NCBI GenBank assembly: GCA_942159475.1
Contig: OW804096.1
Location: forward strand, 141,721,442 to 141,785,441
DNA length: 64,000 bases
Reading direction: 5' to 3'
Origin: Sthenelais limicola
Taxonomy: Eukaryota; Annelida; Polychaeta; Phyllodocida; Sigalionidae
The notes under the pieces are model-generated. The model made no database searches. It was given only the letters and a program-made list of their open reading frames with translations, and had not been told where the DNA came from. The stretch's first letter is position 1, and every line of letters begins with the position of its first letter. Made by a program: the position numbers and the translations under genes. This document shows, one piece after another, positions 9,735 through 20,154 of the stretch.

Positions 9735-10242
9735 ATATAAACATAGATCGTACCCATCCCAGGTGGGTTGGTGTCTATAAGTGTACAATTTATTTTAATG
9801 CCTCCACTATTTTTGTCGAATCTAGGTTTCTAGAGAGTAAACAACTAGGATTCTCAAGGTAGAAAGATTTAAAGAGAATAACGGTTGACGGTTTGGGGAA
9901 AAGCTTTGCCCGTTTATTTCATATCCCCGTTTATTCTATAATCATAAGAACATCTAATCTCATCAAACAGTATCAACAGGCTTTAACCAACTTCTACTGA
10001 ATCCTTTGTTCTCGTTAAATTGTCCCTATATTTTCTTTTCTTTTTCTTTTTTAAAGTCTACATTAACCTTCTTATACTAGAAAAAAATAGGTAAATTCAA
10101 GTGTGAGGTCAATATTACAAATATTTCATGGATCAATTCACTTATTGCAAAACTATGCGATGTAATTCATGAATTTTGGTTAATCACCTAGTTGATTGTG
10201 CACCAATGCATACTTGGACATATAGAGTATGTCCAAGTATTA
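9735..10242. other. AT-rich unique stretch, no gene seen
   Basis: No repeat or ORF of note. Confidence 0.5.
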
Positions 10243-10640
10243 TACATGATATACAATCTGCAGCTCTACACATTTGGGTCAGATCTTCAGAAAACGTGCA
10301 ATTGGTCTTCACCAATTCTCTCAAATAACTGATTTAAGAGTAAAAAACAGGTTCAAAATACAGTTCAATATGATCAGACATATTTATTAAATGAATACAA
10401 TACAGAATATATTCAGATATACCTATCAATTATCAATTTTCACTCTAATTTAGCAGAATTTGATAGATGTGTAGATCTGTAGATTGTGCATTTTCCGAAA
10501 ATCTGACCCATTTAGTTAAGTGTGCTAAATTAAGCTGACAAAAAATTAGTTTATCTAAATATATTTAGTATTTCGTCGATTCAAATTATTATGTGTTTGG
10601 TTATGTTGAACTGTTTTTTAACTACATGTTTGTCTTAAAT
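10243..10640 (-). repeat. MITE family A, older copy interrupted by a younger A copy
   Basis: Left part 10243-10275 (ACAATCTGCAGCTCTACACA). Right part 10510-10640 continues the same element (AGTTAAGTGTGCTAAATTAA). The break is filled by 10276-10509. Confidence 0.85.
10276..10509 (+). repeat. MITE family A copy (A3) nested in family A
   Basis: Full length. Flanked by ATTT at 10272-10275 and 10510-10513, within the older copy's CACATTTAGT. Confidence 0.93.
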
Positions 10641-11129
10641 GTTATACCATACTGCTAAAATAAGAGTGGAGGTGAACGTATAGAATGCAATCTGATTAGT
10701 TGCAGCCATGTGGCTGTACTTTAGAGAGAACTCTGCCTAAGTAGAATAAAAACTTGTAAATGGGATAGAGAATGATGTATAATTTGACTTAGTTAAAGTG
10801 GATCGTGTATTATAACTGTTTTAAAACTGGCACAAAAAATGTAGAAAAACGAATGTGAGATGTGTGTGTAATTAAATATGGTATGAAAGGGTTAAAAGAG
10901 GTAAAACAAATTAACTATTATTATCGGAATAACTGTCACGAAGTGTAATATTAAACAAAACATCACCTATGTATCAAAACTTTTGTCGACGAATGAGAAA
11001 TATCACATTGTGAAATTGTTGTCAATAAAATTTATTAAACAAAAAAAAAAAATATCTCCATGTGAATCCATCCCAGCATGCACGGTAATGGTCATGTGGT
11101 ACGTGAAAATAGCCTCTAGCAAATATATC
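10641..11129. other. AT-rich stretch, no gene seen
   Basis: Short ORF at 10983-11192 includes a C-family-like CATCCCAGCATGCAC piece and is not supported. Confidence 0.45.
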
Positions 11130-11655
11130 AGGCACAGTCCACTAAGCCGATTCCCATGCGATTTTGCGCCGCAGAGGACGTTTTGCAGTTAATAGGGAGT
11201 TTCGACAGACGCTCCTCAGGAGCAAACCCGTACGTATCGGCGCGGAATTAGGTCACTATATCAGGTTGTGCATAGGTAATGAAGGTCGATACCGGCCTCA
11301 CTGAGGATTATACGTAAGAAAGGGACCTGTTGCGGGGATTATACCTAAGTATATGATGAACTATCTAGCCATTTTACATTATAAAAAAAGGTTTGGGAAC
11401 AATATTAAACATGTTGTTGATGTCCTTGCCTAGCAAGTTTGGTGATAGTTAACACTTTTATCGCAGAAAGCATGGTTAAAAAAACCACTACTATAGCGTT
11501 GGAGACCCTGTCAGAGACCGCCACCTTGGGTGCCGACCTGACCACGCATCCCTAAAGTAATAAGGATACGGATACGGTTGCGGATAGGTGAGCGGTGTCA
11601 AAACTCCCTATTATCTGTGACAATCGCATGAGAATCGGCTAAGTGGAGTAGGCCC
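11130..11655. repeat. inverted-repeat element J, containing element K
   Basis: Ends near 11130-11163 and 11621-11655 are inverted repeats of ~34 bp (TCCACTAAGCCGATTCCCAT versus its complement, four to five mismatches). Most of the interior is a second inverted-repeat element. Confidence 0.6.
11194..11612. repeat. inverted-repeat element K nested in J (419 bp)
   Basis: Ends AATAGGGAGTTTCGACAG and, reversed, AATAGGGAGTTTTGACAC. The first eight bases resemble family C ends. No coding capacity seen. Confidence 0.6.
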
Positions 11656-12065
11656 TTTATTATGGCATTTCTGTGTACTGATTTACAGTGTATTACGCTA
11701 ATGTATTTCCATCAAGTCAGCAACTTGTAGCTACCACTTCAAGTAGCAATTTGACACTTATAGACGTTATAAATCGCAACCTGAGGAGGCTTCACTAATC
11801 AAGTACAAAGCAATCAATAGGCATATATCATAGACGTACCAACAGCTGAATAAGATAACATAAATAAGATAACTTGAACATGAAAAACCCATAAAAATAA
11901 AAATATCATAGAATGCAAGCATATATAAACACACAATTTGACCCCCACTAATGTTGACCTTGACCTTCCCTCCCCCCTCCCCCCCCCCCCCCTCCTCTTG
12001 ACCCGAAAATCATACCATGACCCAAATTTCTACAAGAACAAAAATCTCCCATTTATTGGTAGGCA
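11656..12065. other. no gene seen; C-run at 11970-11992
   Basis: Ordinary AT-rich DNA. Confidence 0.5.
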
Positions 12066-12087
12066 CTTTTGGCAATGTGCCAAAAGT
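12065..12087. repeat. perfect 10-bp hairpin
   Basis: ACTTTTGGCA-ATG-TGCCAAAAGT, a perfect inverted repeat with a 3-nt loop. Confidence 0.85.
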
Positions 12088-12125
12088 AGACCAAAAACGT
12101 GTCAGAGAACACGTGCTAGGTGTTT

Positions 12126-12188
12126 AATTGGTTTTTAATCGGTTTTTAATCGGTTTTTAATCGGTTTTTAATCGGTTTTAATCGGTGT
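12126..12188 (+). repeat. 11-bp tandem repeat, 5-6 copies
   Basis: Unit GGTTTTTAATC; the last unit has lost one T. Confidence 0.93.
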
Positions 12189-12324
12189 TTGGTGTTTAAG
12201 TTATGACTGTATTCCAGCTAATCCTCACATAACCGTACATGCCAACATGCCTTGTATTATATGGTCTTATATGGACATACCTGCCACTGGCAGTGGACAC
12301 AAGTAAATTAAAAGTTTCCACTAT

Positions 12325-12400
12325 AGGGACTCTGATATATTTTACATCTTCCCTGGATCCAATCGCATTTGATAGTCATATACCTGGTTACTCTTTCTCT
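12325..12400 (-). repeat. element H, conserved tail (minus)
   Basis: The complement reads AAAGAGTAACCAGGTATATG, then ATGCGATTGGATCCAGGGAA and GATGTAAAATAT. It matches the tails at 26321 and 26767. Confidence 0.7.
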
Positions 12401-12603
12401 CGCTTTCTTTCCCACTCTCTCTTTCCCTCTCTCTTTCTCTCTCTCTTTCCCTCTCTCTCTCTCTCTTTCCCTCTGTCTTTCCCTCTCTCTCTCTTTCCCT
12501 CTCTCTCTCTCTTTCCCTCTCTCCCTTTCTCTCTCCCTCCGTTCCCCTCTCTCTCTTTCTCTCTCTTTCCCTCTATCTATCTCTCTATCTTTCTCACTCT
12601 CCT

Positions 12604-12635
<32 letters not shown>

Positions 12636-12706
12636 TCTCTTTCTCTTTCTATTTCCCTCTCTCTTTTCCTCTCCCTTTCTCTCTCTCTTTCTCTCTCCTT
12701 GCCAAA
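12401..12706 (+). repeat. CT tract of element H
   Basis: (CTCTCTTTCC)n. Ser/Leu ORFs are artefacts. Confidence 0.9.
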
Positions 12707-12954
12707 ATGTCCTAACCTGCAGTAGCTAGGAAAAGTAGCTAAGGTAGGTTTATACCACTAATCATAAACTTATGGTATATATGATGGTAAAACATACTTT
12801 ATGGTACCTCTCCGCGTGTTCGCAGTTAGCCAGGCTCAATATGATATACATGCTACTTATGAACCATATAATATTGCACACGTATGATAAGAGAGTCAGT
12901 GTTTACTTGTATTATATTCTATATCCTGCATTAGTGGGTTGTGATGAACCATTA

Positions 12955-13530
12955 GGGTCAGATTTTCGTAAAAATGTACAATTCGCCTTCACCAATCCTC
13001 TCAAATAACCAACATTTAAGACAAAAATGAGCTTCAAAATGCAGTTTAACATAAGAGAACTGATACTTTAATTCAATGCAATATCAAATATACTCAGATA
13101 TACCTATAATAGTTGGTAACATGATACCCGTACTGCGGGGGACATTTCTTTGATGGGGATGGGTGGAAGACGGAATTCCATTAAACCTCTCGAAATCTGT
13201 CACCTCCTCATGAAAACAACAGCTGGGATAGGATGGAGGAACTCAGATTTGGGGGACAGCTCCCCTTGTCTTATCATCATGAATGACATTACAGGCCTGA
13301 TGGCGATCATCCAGAACACTGTAATGGCTGTGATGGCGGTCATGTATAACAGTATGTATCAGGATGGCGGGTCTCATTACCTAAAGGAGTGGTCCTAGCT
13401 GGTCCTCCCTCCCCTCCCCTCCACCCGTGTCCAGTTAAGAACTTATAGATTTGACAAGTTTTAGCCTACTTTAGCAGGATTTACTACACGAGTACAGCTG
13501 CTAATTGTACATTTTCTGAAAATCTGACCC
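12955..13530 (+). repeat. MITE family A copy (A1) with a ~340-bp insertion
   Basis: The left part (12955-13110) ends in CAGATATACCTATAAT. The right part (13450-13530) resumes with TTTAGCAGGATTTACTA. The inserted 13111-13449 is not recognised; its 82-codon ORF has no motif and its limits show no clear duplication. Confidence 0.7.
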
Positions 13531-13544
13531 ATATGTGAGACGGT

Positions 13545-13975
13545 GTAATGTATCTGTCTGCCTCTCTGTTTCCCTGTCTCTCTCTCTGTCTGTCCCTCTT
13601 TCTTTGTCTGCCTCTCTCTGTCGCTCTCTCTCTCCCTATCTCCCTCTGTCTGTCTCTCTGTTTTCTCCAGCCATCTCCCTTCTCTGTCTCTGTCTTAATC
13701 CTCTCTCATATCTCTCCCCCTCTCCCCTCTCTCCCTCTCCTCCCTTCTCTCCCCCACCCACTGCAGTCTCTCTTCTTCCCTATACATGGGTCAGATTTTC
13801 TCTCTCTCTCTCTAGCTCTCTCTCCCTCGGTATCTCTCTCTAGCTCTCTCGGTCTCCCTCTCGCTCTATAGCTGTCTCCTTCTCTCTATAGCTCTCTCCA
13901 TCTAGCTCTATCTCTATCTCGCTCTATCTCTAGCTCTCTCTCTCTCTCTCTAGCTCTCTCTCTTTCTCCCTCTAT
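13545..13975 (+). repeat. CT-rich tract with a stranded family A terminus
   Basis: (CTCTCTGTC)n and (CTCTAG)n repeats. At 13788-13800, GGGTCAGATTTTC, the first 13 bases of family A, sits in the tract and runs straight into TCTCTCTC. Confidence 0.88.
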
Positions 13976-14116
13976 TATATTTCAAACTCAAACCTAAGGA
14001 TAGATAAATGAAACGAATCTGTACCATTATCCCACCATATTCGCACCAATGAAGTTCCTATGGGAAGTCCAGATTAGATTGAAACAATGTTTCTACTAAA
14101 GCACCTAGCCCTATTT

Positions 14117-14351
14117 GGGTCGGACTTTCAGAAAATGTACATTTGGCAGCTCTACATATTTACTAATTTTTGCTCAATTCTGCTTAAAAAAATATAAATT
14201 TTGGGTATATCTGAGGTTTTTGGTGTCACATTGATTTAAAGTATCAGTTCTGTTATGTTAAACAGCATTTTGAAGCACATTTTTGTCTTAAATGTGGGTT
14301 ATTTGAGAGGATTGGTGAAGGCGAATTGTACATTTTCTGAAAATCTGACCC
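14117..14351 (-). repeat. MITE family A copy (A1)
   Basis: Full length, target duplication ATTT. Confidence 0.93.
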
Positions 14352-14773
14352 ATTTGAAGATCTTTCTCCCTTTACCTCAATATCGTACGACACTACTACA
14401 AAACGAACACTGAACTCTTAAGAAAAGAAAACGATCTAAGAATAAAATGGACGTCCGGGAAAACCTATGTTTATTCACAGAAGGGCACAAAAATCCATTT
14501 TTCCGTTATTATATGATTGTAACTGTATAAAAATGAGAAATAAACTAATACATACATACATTCTGCTACCAAACCTAGGGACAATACTTGGAGTCTCTAG
14601 ATCAGCCACCTGGGACAGGGTGATAAGGGTAACTTTAGGTCCATCCAACCATATCAGAAATATCATGTTTATAAATAAGGACAGATTTTCCACCCCAATT
14701 CTTTTAAAAAACACCTCACAAAATCTCTTATTCCTGACTGATATACATTTGTCATGGGTATACATGTATACAA
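14352..14773. other. no gene seen
   Basis: ORFs on both strands run into the neighbouring A copy and carry no motif. Confidence 0.45.
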
Positions 14774-14997
14774 GGGTCAGATCTTCAGAAAATGCACAAT
14801 TCGCCTTCACGAATCCTCTCAAATATAACCCACATTGAGGACAGAAATGAGCTTCAAAATGCAGTTTAACAGTTTAACATAACAGAACTGATACTTTCAG
14901 ATATACCCAAAATTTATATATGTTTTAGCAGAATTTAGTAATATAAATTACTAAATATGTACAGCTGCCAATTGTACATTTTCTGAAAATCTGACCC
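14774..14997 (+). repeat. MITE family A copy (A1), ~20 bp internal loss
   Basis: The usual core is missing after GATACTTTCAGATATACC. Flanks ACAA / ACAT. Confidence 0.88.
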
Positions 14998-15472
14998 ACA
15001 TATAAAATATAATATAACAGGAACCAATAGGTCAAGGTTTCTTTGCTTTTTTGAGCCTCTGACGAATGACATAAAGTCAAGAAGAAAAAAGTTTCAGAGG
15101 AATATTTTCGGAGGAAATATTGTTCAAAAAATCAAATAGACAGAGCAACTAAATCTTTTTTTAAAAACATTTGAACTCTACTGTTATAACAATTCAAGAA
15201 TGCTTTAACAATCCGTCTTGTGTTTAGTTGTAAATATTTATTTCAATCCACTTCAAAACCACTTAAAATGCGCCCAAATATTTTCCAAATACTCAAGCGT
15301 TTCAACACCCAAGGGGCCTGGACTGAAGACTGATCTCATGATAAGCCTTGGCCATATGGATTTAGCCTGGGATATATTTCAGAAATCTAAATAAGAGCGA
15401 CTAGGAATGCAGACACTATGTCTGAACAATTAAAATCAGTTTCAAGAAGAAAGTCCAGCAAATAGTCGGAGC
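14998..15472. other. unique stretch, no gene seen
   Basis: AT-rich without repeats. Confidence 0.5.
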
Positions 15473-15668
15473 CAGTCTAGGCCCAAAGTTGAGGGAGTTC
15501 CTTCAAACTGAGGAAAAGCCTCGCGCTCAAAACCGCAAAATGCCATAATAATTCCATTAAGACCGCAAATGTCTTTATATTGCCGTTAAAACGCTGAGTC
15601 TCAGGCGAGGATCGAGCAGGCTGACATTATACCATTCTTATCTGATCTGAGGGTTTGGACCTAGAATG
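15473..15668 (+). repeat. MITE family B copy
   Basis: CAGTCTAGGCCCAAAG to TTTGGACCTAGAATG. Confidence 0.85.
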
Positions 15669-15764
15669 TGTGCGATTTCTTTTCTTTCATTCCCGAAATG
15701 GAGGTTATTAATCCTTTTATTCACTGCCTGAGGTTGTTATAATCCCAAGAGTTTCAAGGCTGTG

Positions 15765-15850
15765 ATTAACAGTGATTGGACGCCTACTGCGTTCATGGCT
15801 TTCCTGACCCTGGAGTAGGCGTTCTAATGGGATTTTCCATGGCAATTTTT
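15765..15850 (-). repeat. family B2 fragment
   Basis: CAGTGATTGGACGCCTACTG to GTTCTAATGGGATTTTCC. Confidence 0.6.
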
Positions 15851-16046
15851 TGTAGGGGAGTATTCTCCACTCACTGAAATTATGCACTCGCCCACAGGAC
15901 TAGTAGAGTATAAAACCACTAGTCCTTTTAGGAATCGCGTAGTCCTTAAAATATTCTCAACATATATTCCTCCAAAATTTTGCTTACGATATCATAGATT
16001 CTGATAGAGGGCAAGACTGAATCAACATACACTGAATATCATCTCC

Positions 16047-16258
16047 CACTCTAGGCCCAAACCCTCAGACCAGATAAGAATGATATGTCAGGGATTGGAC
16101 GCCTACTGCGCTAATGTGGTTCCCAGCCCAAGACCAGACATTCTAATGAGATTTTAATGACATTTTGCGGTCTTAATGGAATTATAATGGCATTTTGTGG
16201 TTTTGAGCGCGAGGCTTTCCCTTCGTTTGAAGGGACTCTCATCTTTGGGCCTAGACTG
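16047..16258 (-). repeat. MITE family B copy
   Basis: CACTCTAGGCCCAAACC to TTTGGGCCTAGACTG, full length. Confidence 0.87.
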
Positions 16259-16288
16259 AACATCTCTAATTATGTAACTATTATTGTT

Positions 16289-16472
16289 CAGTCTAGGCCC
16301 AAAGTTGAGAGAGTCCCTTCAAACTGAGGGAAATCCACGCTATCAACACCGCAAAATGCCATTATAATTCCACATTTTGCGGTCTTAATGGAATTATAAT
16401 GGCACTTTGTGGTTTTGAGCGCGAGGCTTTCCCTTCGTTTGAAGGGACTCTCTCATCTTTGGGCCTAGACTG
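16289..16472. repeat. palindromic (head-to-head) family B element
   Basis: Both ends are the same B terminus: CAGTCTAGGCCCAAAG on the left and CTTTGGGCCTAGACTG on the right. The arms of ~85-90 bp meet near 16375 at CCACATTTTGCGG, where a normal copy continues into its other half. Confidence 0.85.
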
Positions 16473-16612
16473 CTCATACCCTTGTTCCATTTTTTATTGC
16501 GCAGGTTTAATCGCACCACCACCAGCACCACCCCATGACAAGCTCAGATCGTTTGATCATCAAGTTCTATAAATAGCTTTAATCCCCACCCTTATTGGAT
16601 CATAACATAAAA

Positions 16613-16848
16613 GGGTCAGATTTTCAGAAAATGTACAATTGGCAGCTCTACACGTTTAGGAAATTTTGCTAAATTTGTCTGAAAAATGATGAATACCGGG
16701 TATATCTGAGTATATATTGGGTTCGCATTGATTTAAAATATCAGTTCTGTTGTGTTAAACTGCCTTTTGAAGCTCATTTCTGTCTTAAATATGGGTTATT
16801 TGAGAGGATTGGTGAAGGCGAATTGTACATTTTCTGAAGATCTAACCC
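16613..16848 (-). repeat. MITE family A copy (A1)
   Basis: Full length. No clean target duplication. Confidence 0.92.
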
Positions 16849-16857
16849 ATATACACC

Positions 16858-17135
16858 CTGTAAAGGAACGCCATGATGACGCTCAGTGTTTTGGCGGAGG
16901 CGACATGGATGTATAATCGTCATGGCGACGTCGCAGACGACATCACCAGCTTCCTGGCGGGAAACAATACCCACAATGCATTGCGTGGTGACCATGGCGA
17001 CAGGCGGACGCCACGCGCCCTCCAGTCACTCCCCAGTGTTTATTAAATACGGGCGGCAGCCGATAGGGGGCGCTAGAGTCGAGCCCGAGAGTTTGGTGCA
17101 GGGACGAGGGTGTTGATTAACATTGTAGTCACACA
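16858..17135. promoter_or_regulatory. CpG-rich unique island with a ZNF143-like motif
   Basis: This stretch is much richer in G+C and CpG than its surroundings and lies between two family A copies. At 16968-16984 it reads ACCCACAATGCATTGCG, which fits the vertebrate ZNF143/THAP11 promoter motif (CCCAnAATGCA). Several GCCATGG/GATGACG-like sites flank it. Short ORFs on both strands show no family resemblance. It looks like a promoter or CpG island whose gene is not obvious. Confidence 0.3.
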
Positions 17136-17143
17136 GGTATAAT

Positions 17144-17378
17144 GGGTCAGATTTTCAGAAAATGCACAATCTACACTTCTACACATCTCTCAAATTCTGC
17201 TAAATTAGAGTGAAGATTGATAAATACTTGATATATCTGAGTGTATTTTGTATTGTATTCATTCAATAAATCTTTCTGGTTATGTTGAACTGTATTTTGA
17301 ACCTGATTTTCGACTTAAATGTGGGTTATTTGAGAGGATTGGTGAAGGCCAATTGTACGTTTTATAAAGATCTGACCC
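17144..17378 (-). repeat. MITE family A copy (A3)
   Basis: Left end carries the A3 form GAAAATGCACAATCTACA. Confidence 0.92.
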
Positions 17379-17803
17379 TGGCACGAGATCCATTTGATAT
17401 CACAGGAAGAAGGTTTTATTAAAGATGCATACTCAGCAATTTCTACCAAAAAAAACCCACTTATTTTGTATCTTAATGCACAGATTTGGCTCACGAAGGT
17501 CTCAGCTATTTCCACCCTAAAATACCTTTTTCTTTTCCTTTTTCTATCTAAATGTAAGCTACAGATGACACAGGTAGCACGCCATCAATCGCTCAGGAAG
17601 AAGGTCTCAGCAATTTCCAACCAAAAAAATACCTTTTTTCTTTTGATGTTTGATGATTTTCTAAATGTGGATTCTCAGATATCACGACCAAAAAACATTC
17701 ATAAAACTTCTGAAAGGAACTGAAAAGTAGAAAAGCCAATATTTAATGACTCGGTGAATAAAAATAATAATAATATAAAAAAGAAATATTCACCAGTAAA
17801 GAG
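17379..17803. other. short diverged repeats, no gene
   Basis: AAGGTCTCAGCAATTTCCAC-like words recur at about 17430, 17500 and 17605, spaced 70-105 bp, so this is probably an old tandem repeat. The 109-codon ORF across it has no motif. Confidence 0.45.
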
Positions 17804-18139
17804 GTGAGTGAGTGAGTGAGATTGGTTGCTTTACGCCCTTATCAACACATTTAAGAGTGTTTTATCAAGGGCGGGGGAGCTGAGAGGGAGTGAGTGAGTG
17901 AGTGAGACTGGTTGCTTTACGCCCTTATCAACACATTGAAGGTTATATCAAGGGCGGGAGAGCTGAGAGGGAGTGAGTGAGTGAGATTGGTTGCTTTACG
18001 CCCCTATCAACACATTTAAGAGTGTTATATCAAGGGCGGGAGAGCTGAGAGAGAGGCAGTTTATGGTCTTACCCAGGAAAAAGAGACAGAGAAGAAGGGA
18101 GAGAGAGACAGAGAAAAGAGACAGAAAGGCACTTTATGT
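17804..18139 (+). repeat. family D repeat, triplicated 5' module
   Basis: GTGAGTGAG..GGTTGCTTTACGCCC to GGGCGGGAGAGCTGAGAG is repeated at 17804, 17889 and 17972 (85 and 83 bp apart). The purine-rich 3' part (GGCAGTTTATGGTCTTACCC to AAAGGCACTTTATG) is present once. Confidence 0.75.
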
Positions 18140-18229
18140 AGCCTATGGCAGAGGCAAAAAATCCAAAATATTATTCCATTGTACTTGTTTGATTGAAATG
18201 TACTTGATACCTGCATGTCTATCTAGATA

Positions 18230-18803
18230 CAGGGATGCAAGTTGGTTAAGGTAAAATAATCGGAATATTTTCCAAGCTCCAAGGGGAGGTATATAAAGGC
18301 GTATATGTCATATAAATGACCATATGTGTTTGTAGGACAGTGCGGCCTAACTAACAGTGGGTATCTGGGTCAGTCCAAGGGGTGTAAAAGATCTCCACCT
18401 GCTGCACTCTTCCCGGAGTTCTTGAGCGGAGGCACTCGGGGATTTCCGTGTGCTCCATAGACCCAATGCTAAAGACTAACGGAAATATCTGGAATCTCAC
18501 TTCAGTTAGGATCTGAGGCCGCCTCTCCCCCGGCAGGGATAGGCGGCTCCGTTAGCTCCAGGCTCTGTGAGAACACTTAGATAGGGGTCTCTACACATCA
18601 CTCCCCTATGGCATGTGTACAACCTCTACTCAAACTGCCTACATTTGTTGGTATAATACAAGATTGAATCAACAACAATATTGTCAAATGAGATTTTGAG
18701 AAAATTTTCGTATTTATAAGTCAGTTTAGTGTATTGTATGGGACATTTGCCAACTTTTCCATATATCTGAATTCAGTTGATAATCTGAGAACTTGCATCC
18801 CTG
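18230..18803. mobile_element. non-autonomous hAT-like element (574 bp)
   Basis: Ends CAGGGATGCAAGTT and AACTTGCATCCCTG are perfect 14-bp inverted repeats. Flanked by TAGATA at 18224-18229 and 18804-18809. CAGGG-type ends are usual in hAT elements, but their duplications are normally 8 bp, so the class is tentative. No transposase ORF. Confidence 0.65.
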
Positions 18804-19015
18804 TAGATAAACTATTTTTGTAGGATGTTACCATCATGAACTATATCACTAAATGTTAAAAACCTGAAAAATTCTGTATAATATTGATATCGATTATTGT
18901 TTTGAAATGGTTACCATGAGATTACCCTTGTGTATAAGCAAAGGAACTGGAAACAATAAAATTTCTTTAAAAAAAAAATGGTCCTACCCAGGACCAGCAG
19001 TAAAGAGGTACTTAC

Positions 19016-19229
19016 ATAGAATGAGATCATTGGTATATCATCAATATCATGACCTCCCTTAGCTTTGCATTTGACCTTGAGCGTTTGACCTTTGTGCAAG
19101 TTGAAGAAGTTGCTGCCTGGTATGCGTACATAGAAGCTGGGTTTTTTGGACGAGTGGCGGTACTGTTCATAGGCCGCTGCGTAGGTGGCGCTCAAAATGG
19201 CTGCCACCAAGACATATGTAGCCAGCATC
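19016..19229 (-). CDS. signal-peptide exon of a secreted or membrane protein, possibly Ig-like (partial)
   Basis: Read on the minus strand, the exon is preceded by a TTTTTTCAG acceptor directly before G-ATG (start at 19228) and followed by the donor GTAAGTACC at 19015. It therefore encodes exactly 71 codons and ends in phase 0. Residues 1-18 (MLATYVLVAAILSATYAA) are a typical signal peptide. Residues 40-58 (FFNLHKGQTLKVKCKAKG) resemble strands A'-B of an immunoglobulin-like domain, with Cys54 as the first disulfide cysteine. I did not find the next coding exon, which must lie at lower coordinates or be split by repeats. The end of this exon next to its acceptor has been tandemly copied upstream (98-bp repeats, 19191-19400). 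The Ig assignment is a guess from one short motif; another cysteine-containing secreted family is possible. Confidence 0.6.
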
Positions 19230-19400
19230 CTGAAAAAATAGATAAATGATTTTTAGTAAAAATTGTAAATTTGAAAGATTTGGTGACACTCAAAATGGCT
19301 GCTACTTAGACATTTGTAGCCAGCATCCTGAAAAAATAGATAAATGATTTTGAGTAAAAATTGTAAATTTAAAAGATTTGGTGACACTCAAAATGGCTGC
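19191..19400. repeat. 98-bp direct repeats copying an exon-intron boundary
   Basis: CTCAAAATGGCTGC recurs at 19191, 19289 and 19387, exactly 98 bp apart, with a diverged fourth copy at 19705. Copy 1 is the start of the signal-peptide exon and its acceptor. Copies 2 and 3 lie in the upstream intron. Confidence 0.9.
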
Positions 19401-19794
19401 TACCTAGACACATGTAGCCTGTAGCCTGAAAAAAATAAATTTCATATTTTTTTAATAAAAATCTTTCCTTTTTTTTAAAAAAAAAAAGAATCTTTACTAC
19501 AATATCCTACCATCTATACACTTCTAGACCAATGCTCAGATATTAAGTACTCAATCGTGTCCTACTTTCTTCAACGCAATATTTTTATGTTATATATTTT
19601 TTTATTTTTTTTCAGATTTTCAATTATTTTCTACGCTAACTCTCCCCCCCCCACACACACAGACTTAGATCGTTTTGGGGGTAAATTTAAAAGGTTTAGT
19701 GACACTCAAAATGGCTGCCACCAAGACAAAGACCAAGTGGATTACACTATACTATACACTATATATTGCATATTATATTATGTGACACTGTTAC

Positions 19795-19870
19795 CTGGTT
19801 GAGACATACGTATCTCATTTATTTACTCTACATTTGTTGTTTTATTATACTTAACTGTATTTCCACATGT
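19795..19870 (-). other. possible upstream non-coding exon of the secreted-protein gene
   Basis: The minus strand reads AACCAG|GTAACAG with the donor GT at 19794-19793, about 560 bp upstream of the acceptor of the signal-peptide exon. This could be its 5'UTR exon. The exon's own 5' end is arbitrary, and I see no clear TATA box. Confidence 0.2.
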
Positions 19871-20049
19871 ATACTGAGCGGAGAGCAACAGTTGACCGCC
19901 TGATGTTAATCCTGTACTGGATTTACCTATTAGCAACTAGAAATGGGTCGCGAAAAATCAATGTAAATGATTTTACCCAAGCAAACTGTATAATATTATT
20001 ATTAGGTTTTATATATAGATAAAGGGAACGGTAGGAAGACCTAGGTGTA

Positions 20050-20154
20050 AATCCTAAAAGGTACCTAGAAACCTGTAGACCTGTTCATCGGAAAAATTAT
20101 TGTAAGATCACAGTGATGAATAAAAGATATTTCTATTCTATTCTATTCTATTCT
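20050..20154 (+). repeat. probable non-LTR retrotransposon 3' tail
   Basis: GATGAATAAAAGATATT followed by (TTCTA)n at 20127-20154. Pentanucleotide tails of this kind are typical of 5'-truncated LINEs; the family is unknown. Confidence 0.45.

Noticed and set aside
13150..13398. 82-aa ORF in the segment that interrupts a family A copy
   Set aside because: No recognisable domain, splice sites or insertion boundaries. Listed only as unidentified inserted DNA.
16774..17116. Overlapping ORFs on both strands at the CpG island
   Set aside because: They run into family A ends and neither has a domain. A regulatory reading is more likely than coding.
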